From the NCBI GenBank assembly GCA_002951995.1, contig CP019797.1:2030501-2094500 (forward strand): a DNA stretch of 64,000 nucleotides, read 5' to 3'. A program made the position numbers and the translations under genes. Shown piece after piece: positions 16,756-25,933 of the stretch; the first letter of the stretch is position 1; every line of letters starts with the position of its first letter. Under the pieces are notes generated by a model. The model ran no database searches, was not told where the DNA came from, and was given only the letters and a program-made list of their open reading frames with translations. This DNA is from Stenotrophomonas acidaminiphila. Lineage in GTDB: Bacteria > Pseudomonadota > Gammaproteobacteria > Xanthomonadales > Xanthomonadaceae.

Positions 16756-19128
16756 ATGTCCAATTCCCTGCTGATCCGCCGCGCCGCCGTGCTGGGTGCC
16801 GGCGTCATGGGTGCCCAGATCGCCGCCCACCTCACCAACGCTGGCGTCGACACCGTGCTGTTCGACCTGCCTGCCAAGGAAGGTCCGGCCGACGGCATCG
16901 TGCTCAAGGCAATCGCCAACCTGGGCAAGCTGAGCCCCGCGCCGCTGGCCAGCAAGTCGCTGGCCGAAGCCATCACCCCGGCCAACTATGAGTCCGGCCT
17001 GGAGCAGCTGAAGGACTGCGACCTGATCATCGAGGCCATCGCCGAGCGCATGGACTGGAAGCAGGACCTGTACAGGAAGATCGCCCCGTTCGTGGCCGAC
17101 CACGCGGTGCTGGCCTCCAACACCTCCGGCCTGGGCATCAACAAGCTCGCCGACGTGCTGCCCGAACAGCTGCGCCACCGCTTCTGCGGCGTGCACTTCT
17201 TCAACCCGCCGCGCTACATGCACCTGGCCGAGCTGATCCCGGCCACCACCACCGACGACGCCGTGCTGGAAGGCCTGGAAGCTTTCCTGGTCACCACCCT
17301 GGGCAAGGGCGTGGTGTACGCCAAGGACACCCCGAACTTCATCGGCAACCGCATCGGCGTGTTCTCGATCCTGTCCACCATCCACCACACCCAGCAGTTC
17401 GGCCTGGGCTTCGATGAAGTGGACGGCCTGACCGGCCCGCTGGTCGGTCGCCCGAAGTCGGCCACCTACCGCACCTCCGACGTGGTCGGCCTGGACACCA
17501 TGGCGCACGTGATCAAGACCATGGGCGACACCCTGCCGAACGACCCGTGGCATGAGTTCTTCAAGTCGCCGAAGTGGCTGGACGCGCTGATTGCCAAGGG
17601 CGCGCTGGGCCAGAAGACCGGCGCCGGCATCTTCCGCAAGGTTGGCAAGGACATCGTGGTGCTGGACCTGGAGAAGCAGGACTACCGCCCGGCCGATCGC
17701 GCTGCCGCGCCGGAAGTGGTCGAGATCCTGAAGATCAGGAACCCGGCCGAGAAGTTCGCCAAGCTGCGCGAAAGCCAGCACCCGCAGGCGCAGTTCCTGT
17801 GGGCGACCTTCCGCGACCTGTTCCACTACAGCGCCTACCACCTGGCCGACATCGCCGAGACCGCGCGCGACGTGGACCTGGCCATCCGCTGGGGCTACGG
17901 CTGGTCGCTGGGCCCGTTCGAAACCTGGCAGGCCGCCGGCTGGAAGCAGGTCGCACAGTGGATCGCCGATGACATCGTGGCCGGCAAGAGCATGAGCAAC
18001 GCCCCGCTGCCGGACTGGGTGTTCGATGGCCGCGACGGCGTGCATGCCGCCGAAGGCAGCTACAGCCCGTCGCGCAACGCCAAGCTGCCGCGTTCGTCGC
18101 TGCCGGTGTACCAGCGCCAGCGCTTCCCGGATCCGCTGTTGGGCGAGAAGTTCGCGCCGGGCGAGACCGTGTTCGAGAACGACGGCCTGCGCATGTGGCA
18201 CGACGGTGATGGCATTGCCGTGGTCAGCTTCAAGACCAAGATGAACACCGTGTCCGACCAGGTGCTGGACGGCCTGCAGGAATGCGTCAGCCGCGCCGAG
18301 AAGGACTTCCAGGGCCTGGTGATCTGGCAGCAGAAGGAGCCCTTCTCTGCCGGTGCCGATCTGGCCGGTGCACTGGGCCTGCTGCAGGCCGGCAAGGTCG
18401 ACCAGTTCGAAGAAATGGTTGCCAACTTCCAGCGCACCAGCCAGCGCATCAAGTACTCGCTGGTGCCGGTGGTGGCCGCGGTGCGTGGCCTGGCGCTGGG
18501 TGGCGGCTGCGAGTTCCAGATGCACAGCGCCAAGACCGTGGCGTTCCTGGAAAGCTACATCGGCCTGGTCGAGGCCGGCGTCGGCCTGCTGCCGGCCGGT
18601 GGCGGCCTGAAGGAACTGGCCGTGCGCGCCTCACAGGCCGCGGGCCCGGGTGGCGACGTGTTCGCCGAACTGAAGAAGACCTTCGAGACCGTGGCGATGG
18701 CCAAGGTCTCCAACTCGGCGGTCAACGCCAAGGAACTGGGCCTGCTGCGCAGCACCGACAAGGTGGTGTTCAACAGCTACGAGGCGCTGTACATCGCCAA
18801 GGCCGAAGCGCGTGCGCTGGCCGAGGCGGGTTACCGCCCGCCGCTGCCGGCACGCCGCATCCAGGTGGCCGGTGACGTCGGCATCGCCACCTTCAAGATG
18901 ATGCTGGTCAACATGCTGGAGGGCCGCTTCATCAGCGCGTACGACTACGAGATCGCCGAGCGCATCGCCACCGTGCTGTGCGGCGGCAAGGTCGACCGCG
19001 GCACCGTGGTGGACGAAGAGTGGCTGCTGACCCTGGAGCGCAAGCACTTCGTCGAACTGGCCCAACAGGAAAAGACCCAGGCCCGCATCGCGCACATGCT
19101 CAAGACCGGCAAGCCGCTGCGCAATTGA
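16756..19128 (+). CDS. 3-Hydroxyacyl-CoA dehydrogenase/enoyl-CoA hydratase (FadN-type domain order)
   Basis: This 790-aa bifunctional beta-oxidation enzyme has the dehydrogenase domain first (NAD-binding GAGVMG at 14-19, GVHFFNPPRYMHL with the catalytic His) and the hydratase domain last (about 490-690, with PFSAGADL, ALGGGCEFQMHS and VEAGVGLLPAGGG). This is the FadN order, opposite to classical E. coli FadB. It hydrates trans-2-enoyl-CoA and oxidises L-3-hydroxyacyl-CoA. It is likely to work with the thiolase encoded 73 bp downstream. A weak AAAGG ribosome site precedes the ATG. Confidence 0.93.
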   Translation: MSNSLLIRRAAVLGAGVMGAQIAAHLTNAGVDTVLFDLPAKEGPADGIVLKAIANLGKLSPAPLASKSLAEAITPANYESGLEQLKDCDLIIEAIAERMDWKQDLYRKIAPFVADHAVLASNTSGLGINKLADVLPEQLRHRFCGVHFFNPPRYMHLAELIPATTTDDAVLEGLEAFLVTTLGKGVVYAKDTPNFIGNRIGVFSILSTIHHTQQFGLGFDEVDGLTGPLVGRPKSATYRTSDVVGLDTMAHVIKTMGDTLPNDPWHEFFKSPKWLDALIAKGALGQKTGAGIFRKVGKDIVVLDLEKQDYRPADRAAAPEVVEILKIRNPAEKFAKLRESQHPQAQFLWATFRDLFHYSAYHLADIAETARDVDLAIRWGYGWSLGPFETWQAAGWKQVAQWIADDIVAGKSMSNAPLPDWVFDGRDGVHAAEGSYSPSRNAKLPRSSLPVYQRQRFPDPLLGEKFAPGETVFENDGLRMWHDGDGIAVVSFKTKMNTVSDQVLDGLQECVSRAEKDFQGLVIWQQKEPFSAGADLAGALGLLQAGKVDQFEEMVANFQRTSQRIKYSLVPVVAAVRGLALGGGCEFQMHSAKTVAFLESYIGLVEAGVGLLPAGGGLKELAVRASQAAGPGGDVFAELKKTFETVAMAKVSNSAVNAKELGLLRSTDKVVFNSYEALYIAKAEARALAEAGYRPPLPARRIQVAGDVGIATFKMMLVNMLEGRFISAYDYEIAERIATVLCGGKVDRGTVVDEEWLLTLERKHFVELAQQEKTQARIAHMLKTGKPLRN

Positions 19129-19149
19129 TCGCCCTTCCCTGCTTTCGGT

Positions 19150-19174
19150 GGGTGCCGGCCATGGGTCGGCACCC
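19150..19174. repeat. REP-like hairpin between fadB and fadA
   Basis: GGGTGCCG and CGGCACCC form a perfect 8-bp stem with a 9-nt loop in the 73-bp gap. The form (GGTGGGTGCCGG...CGGCACC) resembles dispersed hairpins I recall from Stenotrophomonas-type genomes. It could protect the upstream mRNA or adjust fadA expression. Confidence 0.5.
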
Positions 19175-19201
19175 CGGCTAAAAATTCGAGAGATCACCAC
19201 A

Positions 19202-20410
19202 ATGACCAAGCAAATCCAGGACGCCTACATCGTCGCCGCCACCCGCACCCCGGTGGGCAAGGCGCCCAAGGGCATGTTCCGCAACACCCGCCCCGACGAC
19301 ATGCTTGCGCACGTGCTGCGCAGCGTCGTCGCCCAGGCCCCGGGCGTGGACGTCAACCGCATCGATGACGCGATCATCGGCTGCGCCATGCCGGAAGCCG
19401 AGCAGGGCATGAACGTGGCGCGCATCGGCGTGCTGCTGGCCGGCCTGCCGAACACCGTCGCCGCGCAGACCGTGAACCGCTTCTGCTCCTCCGGCCTGCA
19501 AGCCGTGGCGCAGGCCGCCGACGCGATCCGCCTGGGCAACGCCGACCTGATGTTGGCCGGCGGCACCGAATCGATGTCGATGGTGCCGATGATGGGCAAC
19601 AAGATCGCCATGGCGCCGAGCGTGTTCGACAACGATCACGTGGCCATCGCCTACGGCATGGGCATCACCGCCGAGAAGGTCGCCGAAGAGTGGAAGGTCT
19701 CGCGCGAAGACCAGGACGCCTTCGCCCTGGCCTCGCACCAGAAGGCCATGGCCGCGATCCAGAACGGCGAATTCAAGGACGAGATCAGCCCGTACGAGAT
19801 CGTCTCGCACCTGCCGGACCTGGCCGATGGCCAGCGCATCATCACCCGCAACACGATTGCCGACACCGACGAAGGCCCACGCCCGGATTCCTCGGCTGAA
19901 GGCTTGGCCAAGCTGCGCCCGGTGTTCCGCAACGGCCAGTTCGGCGGCACCGTCACCGCCGGCAACTCCTCACAGATGAGCGACGGCGCCGGCGCCGTGC
20001 TGCTGGCCTCGGAGCAGGCGATCAAGGATTACGGCCTGACCCCGCTGGCGCGTTTCGTCAGCTTCTCGGTGGCCGGCGTGCGCCCGGAAGTGATGGGCAT
20101 CGGCCCGATCGCCGCGATTCCGAAGGCATTGAAGCAGGCTGGCCTGACCCAGGACCAGCTGGACTGGATCGAACTGAACGAAGCCTTCGCCGCGCAGGCG
20201 CTGGCGGTGATCCGCGATTGCGGCCTGGACCCGAGCAAGGTGAACCCGCTGGGCGGCGCCATTGCCCTGGGCCACCCGCTGGGTGCGACCGGCGCGATCC
20301 GTACCGCCACCCTGCTGCACGGCCTGCGTCGTCGCCAGCAGAAGTACGGCATGGTGACCATGTGCATCGGCACGGGCATGGGTGCGGCGGGTATTTTCGA
20401 GGCGCTTTAA
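19202..20410 (+). CDS. fadA: Acetyl-CoA C-acyltransferase (3-ketoacyl-CoA thiolase)
   Basis: This 402-aa thiolase cleaves 3-ketoacyl-CoA to acetyl-CoA and a shortened acyl-CoA. The acylated Cys95 is in NRFCSSGLQAV. The base His lies in GGAIALGHPLGATGA (about 358) and the second Cys in VTMCIGTGMGAAG (about 388). ATG 19202 (MTKQIQDAYIVAATRTPVGK) matches the family start; upstream in-frame residues come from the intercistronic hairpin region. It is the third gene of the psrA-like/fadB/fadA cluster. Confidence 0.95.
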   Translation: MTKQIQDAYIVAATRTPVGKAPKGMFRNTRPDDMLAHVLRSVVAQAPGVDVNRIDDAIIGCAMPEAEQGMNVARIGVLLAGLPNTVAAQTVNRFCSSGLQAVAQAADAIRLGNADLMLAGGTESMSMVPMMGNKIAMAPSVFDNDHVAIAYGMGITAEKVAEEWKVSREDQDAFALASHQKAMAAIQNGEFKDEISPYEIVSHLPDLADGQRIITRNTIADTDEGPRPDSSAEGLAKLRPVFRNGQFGGTVTAGNSSQMSDGAGAVLLASEQAIKDYGLTPLARFVSFSVAGVRPEVMGIGPIAAIPKALKQAGLTQDQLDWIELNEAFAAQALAVIRDCGLDPSKVNPLGGAIALGHPLGATGAIRTATLLHGLRRRQQKYGMVTMCIGTGMGAAGIFEAL

Positions 20411-20455
20411 GGTTCAGAGCGTTGCCGGTCGGGATGTCGGTGTACTGAAGGGCCC

Positions 20456-20553
20456 GGGTGGGTGAGACTGCCCGGGACACGCCGCAAGTACATCCCCGTA
20501 GGCTTGGCAGCGGCATCCATGCCGCTGACAGTCCCGGTCAGCCTCACCCACCC
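20456..20553. repeat. 98-bp fold-back element with inner hairpin
   Basis: A left arm (20456-20477) and a right arm (20532-20553) are reverse complements at 20 of 22 positions. Inside lies a second perfect hairpin, CAGCGGCAT-CC-ATGCCGCTG (20508-20527). The nested design and location 45 bp after fadA resemble large REP-like or MITE-like intergenic repeats of Xanthomonadaceae. No open frame is carried. Confidence 0.65.
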
Positions 20554-20607
20554 GCGCTACCCGGCATTCCGCGTGGCGGCGGGCTGAGCAAAGGCAAGAT
20601 CAAAATC

Positions 20608-20646
20608 GGGGTCAGAGCCCTTTGCTGCGCAAAGGGATCCGACCCC
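20608..20646. repeat. REP-like imperfect palindrome (GGGGTC...GACCCC)
   Basis: GGGGTC and GACCCC flank the inner stem CCCTTTGC/GCAAAGGG around TGC, with small bulges. I recall this form as a recurrent intergenic repeat in Stenotrophomonas-type genomes. It directly precedes the terminator at 20664. Confidence 0.55.
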
Positions 20647-20663
20647 AACAAGCAACCCCAAAA

Positions 20664-20693
20664 GAAAAAGGCAGCCATTGGCTGCCTTTTTTG
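20664..20693. terminator. Bidirectional rho-independent terminator
   Basis: GGCAGCC-ATT-GGCTGCC is flanked by AAAAA on the left and TTTTTT on the right, so it works on either strand. It can end the fadBA transcript and stop galU-side readthrough from the right. Confidence 0.8.
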
Positions 20694-20752
20694 CTTTTGC
20701 CTTTGCCCTTGATTCCGCCCTTCCCGTCCGCGCCGCACGGAAACTGTCGAGA

Positions 20753-20931
20753 GGGGGCGGAAGGCCCTCTCCAAGACCGTTGGCGCCATGGGCCCGAGGC
20801 ATGCCTCGGGCGGGTTGGGCAGGACGCCCAACCCCGGTCTTGCCGTGTACGCAGGACAGCGCACACGAGCAAGGCGCCATCGAGCACCATGGAAGGGCTT
20901 TGGCGTGTTTTGGAGAGGGCCATCCGCCCCC
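20753..20931. repeat. 179-bp element with 22-bp inverted ends and internal palindromes
   Basis: The outer arms at 20753-20774 and 20910-20931 are reverse complements at 21 of 22 positions. Between them are a perfect palindrome CCCGAGGCATGCCTCGGG (20793-20810) and a hairpin GTTGGGC/GCCCAAC (20814-20832). The structure looks like a small non-autonomous element or a large structured repeat. Short reading frames in it are not supported as genes. Confidence 0.6.
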
Positions 20932-20978
20932 CCCTCCCCACGCATCAATCAAAGCGCGAACGGAACGCTGGCTAAACC

Positions 20979-21857
20979 TTATTCGGCCAACATCGCCGCC
21001 AGCTTCTCCCGCGCCGGGCCAGCCAGCTTCGGGTTGTCCAGCGCGAAGCGGATCGTCGCCTCCACCAGACCCAAGTGCGTGCCGCAGTCGAAGCGGGTGC
21101 CCTCGAAACGGTAGGCATCGACCTCTTCGGTCTTCAGCAACTCCGCGATCGCATCGGTCAGCTGGATCTCGCCACCGGCACCTGTCCGGGTCTGTTCCAG
21201 CAGTTCGAAGATCTTCGGGCTCAGCACGTAGCGGCCGACCACCGCCAGGTCGCTGGGCGCATCCTCCGGCTTCGGCTTCTCGACGATCTGCGAAATACGG
21301 CCCTTGCGGCCATCGAAGGCCTCGGTCGCGACGATGCCGTAGCTGGCGGTCTTGTCATGCGGCACGTCTTCGACCGCGATCACGCTGGCGCCACTGGCTT
21401 CGTTCAGATCGGCCATCTGCTTCAGCGCGCCGTCACCCCGGTTCCAGATCAGGTCATCCGGCAGCAGCACCGCGAACGGCTCGTCGCCGATCACCGCCTT
21501 CGCGCAGAGCACGGCATGCCCCAGGCCCAAGGCTTCGGCCTGGGTCACGAAGATCGCGCGTACGCCTTCGGGCAGCACGTGGCGGATCATCTCCAGTTGT
21601 TCCTGCTTGCCGGCGCGCTCGAGCTTCTGCTCCAGTTCGTAGGCCTTGTCGAAATAGTCCGCGACCGCGTGCTTGTAGCGGTTGGTGATGAACACCAGCG
21701 TGTCGCAACCAGCTTCGATCGCCTCATCGACGGCGTACTGGATCAGCGGGCGATCGATGATCGGCAGCATCTCCTTGGGAACGGTCTTGGTGGCGGGCAG
21801 GAAGCGCGTGCCGAGACCTGCGACAGGGAAAACCGCCTTGCGAATGCGTCGGGACAT
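20979..21857 (-). CDS. galU: UTP-glucose-1-phosphate uridylyltransferase
   Basis: This 292-aa enzyme makes UDP-glucose from UTP and glucose-1-phosphate for LPS, capsule and other glycans. The nucleotidyl-transferase signature GLGTRFLPATKTVPKEM is at 14-30. Further family blocks are GLGHAVLCAK, LLPDDLIW, IVEKPKPEDAPSDLAVVGRY and GGEIQLTDAI. It starts at the stop of the WbpM-like gene (TGATG overlap), so the two are translationally coupled. Confidence 0.97.
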   Translation of the reverse strand: MSRRIRKAVFPVAGLGTRFLPATKTVPKEMLPIIDRPLIQYAVDEAIEAGCDTLVFITNRYKHAVADYFDKAYELEQKLERAGKQEQLEMIRHVLPEGVRAIFVTQAEALGLGHAVLCAKAVIGDEPFAVLLPDDLIWNRGDGALKQMADLNEASGASVIAVEDVPHDKTASYGIVATEAFDGRKGRISQIVEKPKPEDAPSDLAVVGRYVLSPKIFELLEQTRTGAGGEIQLTDAIAELLKTEEVDAYRFEGTRFDCGTHLGLVEATIRFALDNPKLAGPAREKLAAMLAE

Positions 21858-23764
21858 CAGTTCCTACCAGCCTCTTTGGGAAACGGGACAATATTGGTCC
21901 TGGTGCTTTGCTCCACCGTTTCGCGCAAGGGCGAATACTCGGGGATGACGGCAGACAGGATGGCCTGCATGGCCTCGGTATCATAGCCGGCTACCGCCTC
22001 GCGCAGCCGCGGCAGGCTACCCAGCACGCGCTCGGTGGAGAACTCGCGCACGCCCGCCTCCAGCACCTTGGGATGGGCGGTGGGGCGGCTGTTCTCATCC
22101 GAATAGAACAGGCTTTCGTGCAGCTTCTCGCCCGCGCGCAAGCCGGTGTAGACGATGGCGATATCGGCACCCGGCTGCTGTCCGGCAAGGCGGATCATCT
22201 GCTCGGCGAGCACCCGGATCAGCACCGGTTCGCCCATGTCCAGCATGTAGATCGCGCCACGCGAGGACGAAGCCGCCGCCTGCAGGATCAGCAGGCAGGC
22301 TTCGGGAATCGTCATGAAGTAGCGGCTGACCTCGGGATGGGTCACGGTGACCGGGCCGCCTTTGCGGATCTGTTCGCGGAACAGTGGAACCACGCTGCCC
22401 ACCGAGCCCAGCACGTTGCCGAAACGCACGGTGACGAAGCGCGTGCCCTTCTTCTCGTTGAGGCTCTGGCAGATCATCTCGGCGTAGCGCTTGGTCGCGC
22501 CGAGCGCATTCGCCGGGTCGACCGCCTTGTCGGTGGAGATGAACACGAAATTGTCCACGCCCTGCTCCTGGCAGGCACGCGCCATGCATTCCGTCGCCAG
22601 CGTGTTGTTGCGGACGGCTTCGCGCAACTGCCCTTCCAGCAACGGGACCTGCTTGTAGGCCGCAGCATGGAACACGGTGTCCGGGCGATACAGGCCAAGC
22701 GCATGGCGGGCGACTGCGGGGTCGCCACAGTCGCCCAGCACGCACTCGATCTCCAGGTGCGGGAAGTTGCGGCACAACTCGCTCTGGATGTTCAGCATGA
22801 GGATCTCGCTGATTTCCAGCAGCACGATCCTGCCCGCGCCATGACGCGCGCATTGCCGGCAAAGCTCCGAACCGATCGATCCGCCGGCGCCGGTGACCAT
22901 CACCGTGCGCCCGCGCAACCACCCCCGGATCAGCGCCCAGTCCGGCTGGATGGGCTTGCGGCCGAGCAGGTCCTCGATCGCCACCTCCTTCAACTGCCCG
23001 GGCAGAGAGTTTCCTTCCAGCACATCGCTCAGCCTCGGTACGGTCCGGAACGGCAGCCCGGTGCTCTCGCACAGCGCCACGATCCGCTGCATGCCGGCCG
23101 CATCCAGGGTGGGAATGGCGATCACCAGCAGTTTCGCCGCCGTTTCCCGAGCCACCGACGCCACGTCGGAGATGGTTCCCAGGATCGGAATGCCCTGCAG
23201 CTTGGCGCCCTTCAGGTGCGGAGAGTCGTCAAGCAGACCCACGGGCTCGTAATCGCCCGATCGGCGCAGGTCCTTGACCAGGGCTTCGGCGGCGTGACCG
23301 GCGCCCAGTACCAGCACCCGGCGCGCGCGCGCATCGGATTGGATCGACTGATGATCCTTCCACGCGCGGTACAGCAGACGCGGCCCACCCAGCATGGCCG
23401 CGAGTGCGAACGGATAGATCGCCAGCACCGACATCGGAATGCCGTTCAGGCGCCGGTAGCTGAATACCAGGACGATCGCACCGACGCCGAGGAAGCAGGC
23501 CTTGAAGATGTTGACCAGGTCGGTGACGCTGGCAAAGCGCCACAGCCCGCGGTACAGGCCCACGTAATGGAACGCCATGGCCTGCAGCAGCATCACGATG
23601 GCGACATCGAAACTGAACAGGGGAATGGCCGGCGCGCCCGCCAGCATCGCATAGCGGGCCACGTGCAGCAGCTGCCAACACGCCCAGACCATGACCAGGT
23701 CGTGCAGCATCACCGCGATGCGTGGAAAATTTCCTGCCAGCCGTCGCCAGACCGCCATGGTCAT
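21857..23764 (-). CDS. Membrane polysaccharide biosynthesis dehydratase/epimerase (WbpM/CapD-like)
   Basis: 635 aa. Four N-terminal transmembrane helices (about residues 15-130) precede a CoA-binding-like Rossmann domain (GAGHAAEAL at 154) and a catalytic extended-SDR domain with VTGAGGSIGSEL at 290-301, HAAAYKQVPLLE and STDKAVDPANALGATKR. In this family Met or another residue can replace the Tyr of the YxxxK motif, as here (ALGATK). WbpM relatives are UDP-GlcNAc C4/C6 dehydratases for O-antigen sugars such as QuiNAc or FucNAc. It has a 4-bp overlap with the upstream GT4 gene and a 1-bp overlap with galU. Confidence 0.9.
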   Translation of the reverse strand: MTMAVWRRLAGNFPRIAVMLHDLVMVWACWQLLHVARYAMLAGAPAIPLFSFDVAIVMLLQAMAFHYVGLYRGLWRFASVTDLVNIFKACFLGVGAIVLVFSYRRLNGIPMSVLAIYPFALAAMLGGPRLLYRAWKDHQSIQSDARARRVLVLGAGHAAEALVKDLRRSGDYEPVGLLDDSPHLKGAKLQGIPILGTISDVASVARETAAKLLVIAIPTLDAAGMQRIVALCESTGLPFRTVPRLSDVLEGNSLPGQLKEVAIEDLLGRKPIQPDWALIRGWLRGRTVMVTGAGGSIGSELCRQCARHGAGRIVLLEISEILMLNIQSELCRNFPHLEIECVLGDCGDPAVARHALGLYRPDTVFHAAAYKQVPLLEGQLREAVRNNTLATECMARACQEQGVDNFVFISTDKAVDPANALGATKRYAEMICQSLNEKKGTRFVTVRFGNVLGSVGSVVPLFREQIRKGGPVTVTHPEVSRYFMTIPEACLLILQAAASSSRGAIYMLDMGEPVLIRVLAEQMIRLAGQQPGADIAIVYTGLRAGEKLHESLFYSDENSRPTAHPKVLEAGVREFSTERVLGSLPRLREAVAGYDTEAMQAILSAVIPEYSPLRETVEQSTRTNIVPFPKEAGRN

Positions 23765-24746
23765 CCTTCCCTATTGATCGACTTGTTGCGCAGAACGAAC
23801 CAGAGACCCGCTGCCGCCGCCGCCCACGCGGTGGCCGCCAACTGGCTCCACGGCGAAGGCAGCCGCACGGAAACAACGGTCAGCACGACTCCGGCAGCCC
23901 CGAACAATGCGTAGCCCAGTGTGACTGTGACGTGACTGTGGCCGGCTTTCACCCAGCGCTGGTAAAGGTGCTGGGTGTGCGCCTCCATCCAACGCTCGCC
24001 CCTCAGGATGCGGCCCGCCAAGGTGAACCCGGCATCGACCAGGAATGCGGCAAGCGGGATCAGCAGCACCGCCGGCGGGGCGCTGTGGCTGGCCAGCCCC
24101 AGGGCCACCAGCGCGGCGAGCAGGTACCCCAGGGCGCCACTGCCGACATCGCCCATGAAGATCCGCGCCCGGGGAAAATTGAATGGGATAAAGCCCGCCA
24201 CGCCCGCCGCCAGGACCAGCGCCAACGCGGCGACCGGCGCCGGCAGCACCAGAGCGTAGGCCAGCGCCGCCAGCAGCGCCTGCGTGGCGGCCAGGCCATC
24301 GATGCCGTCCATGAAGTTCCAGACGTTGACCAGCCCGATGGCCAGCAGCGCACTGAAACCGCCCAGCAGGAGGTCACCGGTCCCGTGCCAGACCAGCCCC
24401 CCAGCAACATGCCGGCCAGCGCATGCACCGCCAGGCGCGGGAGCGCCGGCAGTGGCCGGTGATCGTCCCACCAGCCGATGCCCGCCACCAGCAACAGTCC
24501 CGCGGAAAACACCGCGAGCGGCGGCGCGGCCGCCGGGGACAGGACGCCGATGCACAGGCAGGCCAGCAGTTGCGAGGCGACGATGGCGATGCCGCCACCA
24601 CGCGGTGTCGCGACTGCATGGCTCCTGCGCTCCCCAGGCTGGTCCAGCAACTGTAGGCGCCGCGCATAGCCACGCGCCAGCGCCGTCAGCAGCGCCGCAA
24701 CCACGAAGACCAGGAACAGGCCCGGTATCATCCATGCCGGCTGCAT
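23761..24746 (-). pseudogene. Glycosyltransferase family 4, WbpL/WecA-like, one apparent frameshift
   Basis: The N-terminal half starts at ATG 24746 (MQPAWMIPGLFLVFVVAALL, then GWWDDHRPLP). The C-terminal half reads in another frame (VNVWNFMDGIDGLAATQ, IFMGDVGSGALGYL, MEAHTQHLYQRW). Both are parts of one polytopic family-4 transferase that moves a sugar-1-phosphate to undecaprenyl phosphate to start O-antigen synthesis. One extra base in the six-C run at 24397-24402 would restore a protein of about 328 aa. The conserved Asp motifs are intact, so a sequencing error is more likely than decay. It partners the downstream WbpM-like gene and starts 3 bp after lapB. Confidence 0.85.
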
Positions 24747-24749
24747 GGA

Positions 24750-25927
24750 TCAGAGCACCGCGTAATTCAGCAGCGGCTTGACCGTCCCCCATTCCTTGCA
24801 GCTCGGGCACTGCCAATGGTGGGTACGCGCGCCGAAACCGCAGCGGGTGCAGCGATAGGCCGGGTTGCGCACCAGCAACTGGTCGGTGATGTGCTTCAGG
24901 TCCTGCAGCGTCGCCACCGGGTCCGCGCCCTCGGCCAGGGTCAGGTCGATGAGCGCCGACTCGCCACGCACGGAGGGACGGTCCTTCAACTGGCGGCCCA
25001 GGTAGGCCCGCGCGGGGCCGGCGCCTTCCTGCTCCTCCATCAACCGCGACAGCGCCAGCACCGGGGCGATGCCGCGGTAGTGTTCGGTCATTTCCGCCAG
25101 GAACGCGCGCGCGCCGGCCAGATCACCCACGTTGCGGTAGTTCTTGAGCAGCTGCGGCAGGATCTCGGGCAGGTAATCTGGATCGTTGCGCGCCGCACGT
25201 TCGAACGCGCGCACGGCCGCCTCATCGTTGCCGAAGTCGCTTTCCAGGCGACCCTCGATGATCCCGGCCCGCACGCTCATCGCATCGGCGGCATTGGCAC
25301 GCCCGATCGCCGCGCGCGCCTCGTCCAGCCGCCCGGCGGCGCGATGGCGCTCTGCCAGCTCGCACTCGAACTGGCCGATCAGCTTGCCCATCGGCTCGTC
25401 GGTGACCTGTTCGTAGCGGGTCGCGTTCTCGATCGCCTTTTCCCAGTCGCGCTCGGCCTGGTAGATGCCGATCAGGTGCTTCAACGCCTGCGGTGCGCGC
25501 TGGTCGATGCGCGCCAGGTCGGTGAACACGGTCTCGGCACGGTCCAGCAGGCCCGACTTCATGTAGTCCTCGCCCAGCGCGAGCAGGGCCTGTACCCGCT
25601 GCTGGTCGGACAGGTCCTGGCGGTTGGCCAGCCCCTGGTGCAGGCGGATGGCGCGATCCACCTCCCCCTGCGCCGGAACAGGTGGCCGAGCGCAAGCTGG
25701 GTCTCGAAGGTCTCCCGATCCAGCTCGGCAATGTGCAGGAACAGCTCGATCGCCTTGTCCGGCTGCTCGTTGAGCAGGTAGTTCAGGCCGCGGAAATAGG
25801 TGCTCGACAGGCGGCTGACCTGGTTCTCGCTGTGGCGCTGGCCGCCACGCCGGCCCACGACCCAGCCGCCCAGCGCGGCGATCGGCAGGAACAGGAAGAA
25901 CCAGAACCACTCACTGATGAAAGCCAT
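24750..25927 (-). pseudogene. lapB: LapB/YciM, LPS assembly TPR protein, one apparent frameshift
   Basis: Starting at ATG 25927, the protein reads MAFISEWFWFFLFLPIAALG (membrane anchor), then HSENQVSRLSSTYFRGLNYL and LGHLFRRRG. It continues in the other frame as EVDRAIRLHQGLANRQDLSD through TPR repeats to a C-terminal rubredoxin-like metal site, YRCTRCGF...WQCPSCKEWG. One extra base in the five-C run at 25664-25668 restores a normal protein of about 392 aa. LapB controls LpxC proteolysis by FtsH and so LPS synthesis. It is usually essential or nearly so, which makes a real loss unlikely. It follows lapA by 6 bp. Confidence 0.9.
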
Positions 25928-25933
25928 CGTCGA

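Noticed and set aside
20678..21688. Plus-strand frame from the repeat region into galU
   Set aside because: It is antisense to galU and made of Arg/Ser/Pro-rich sequence without family features.
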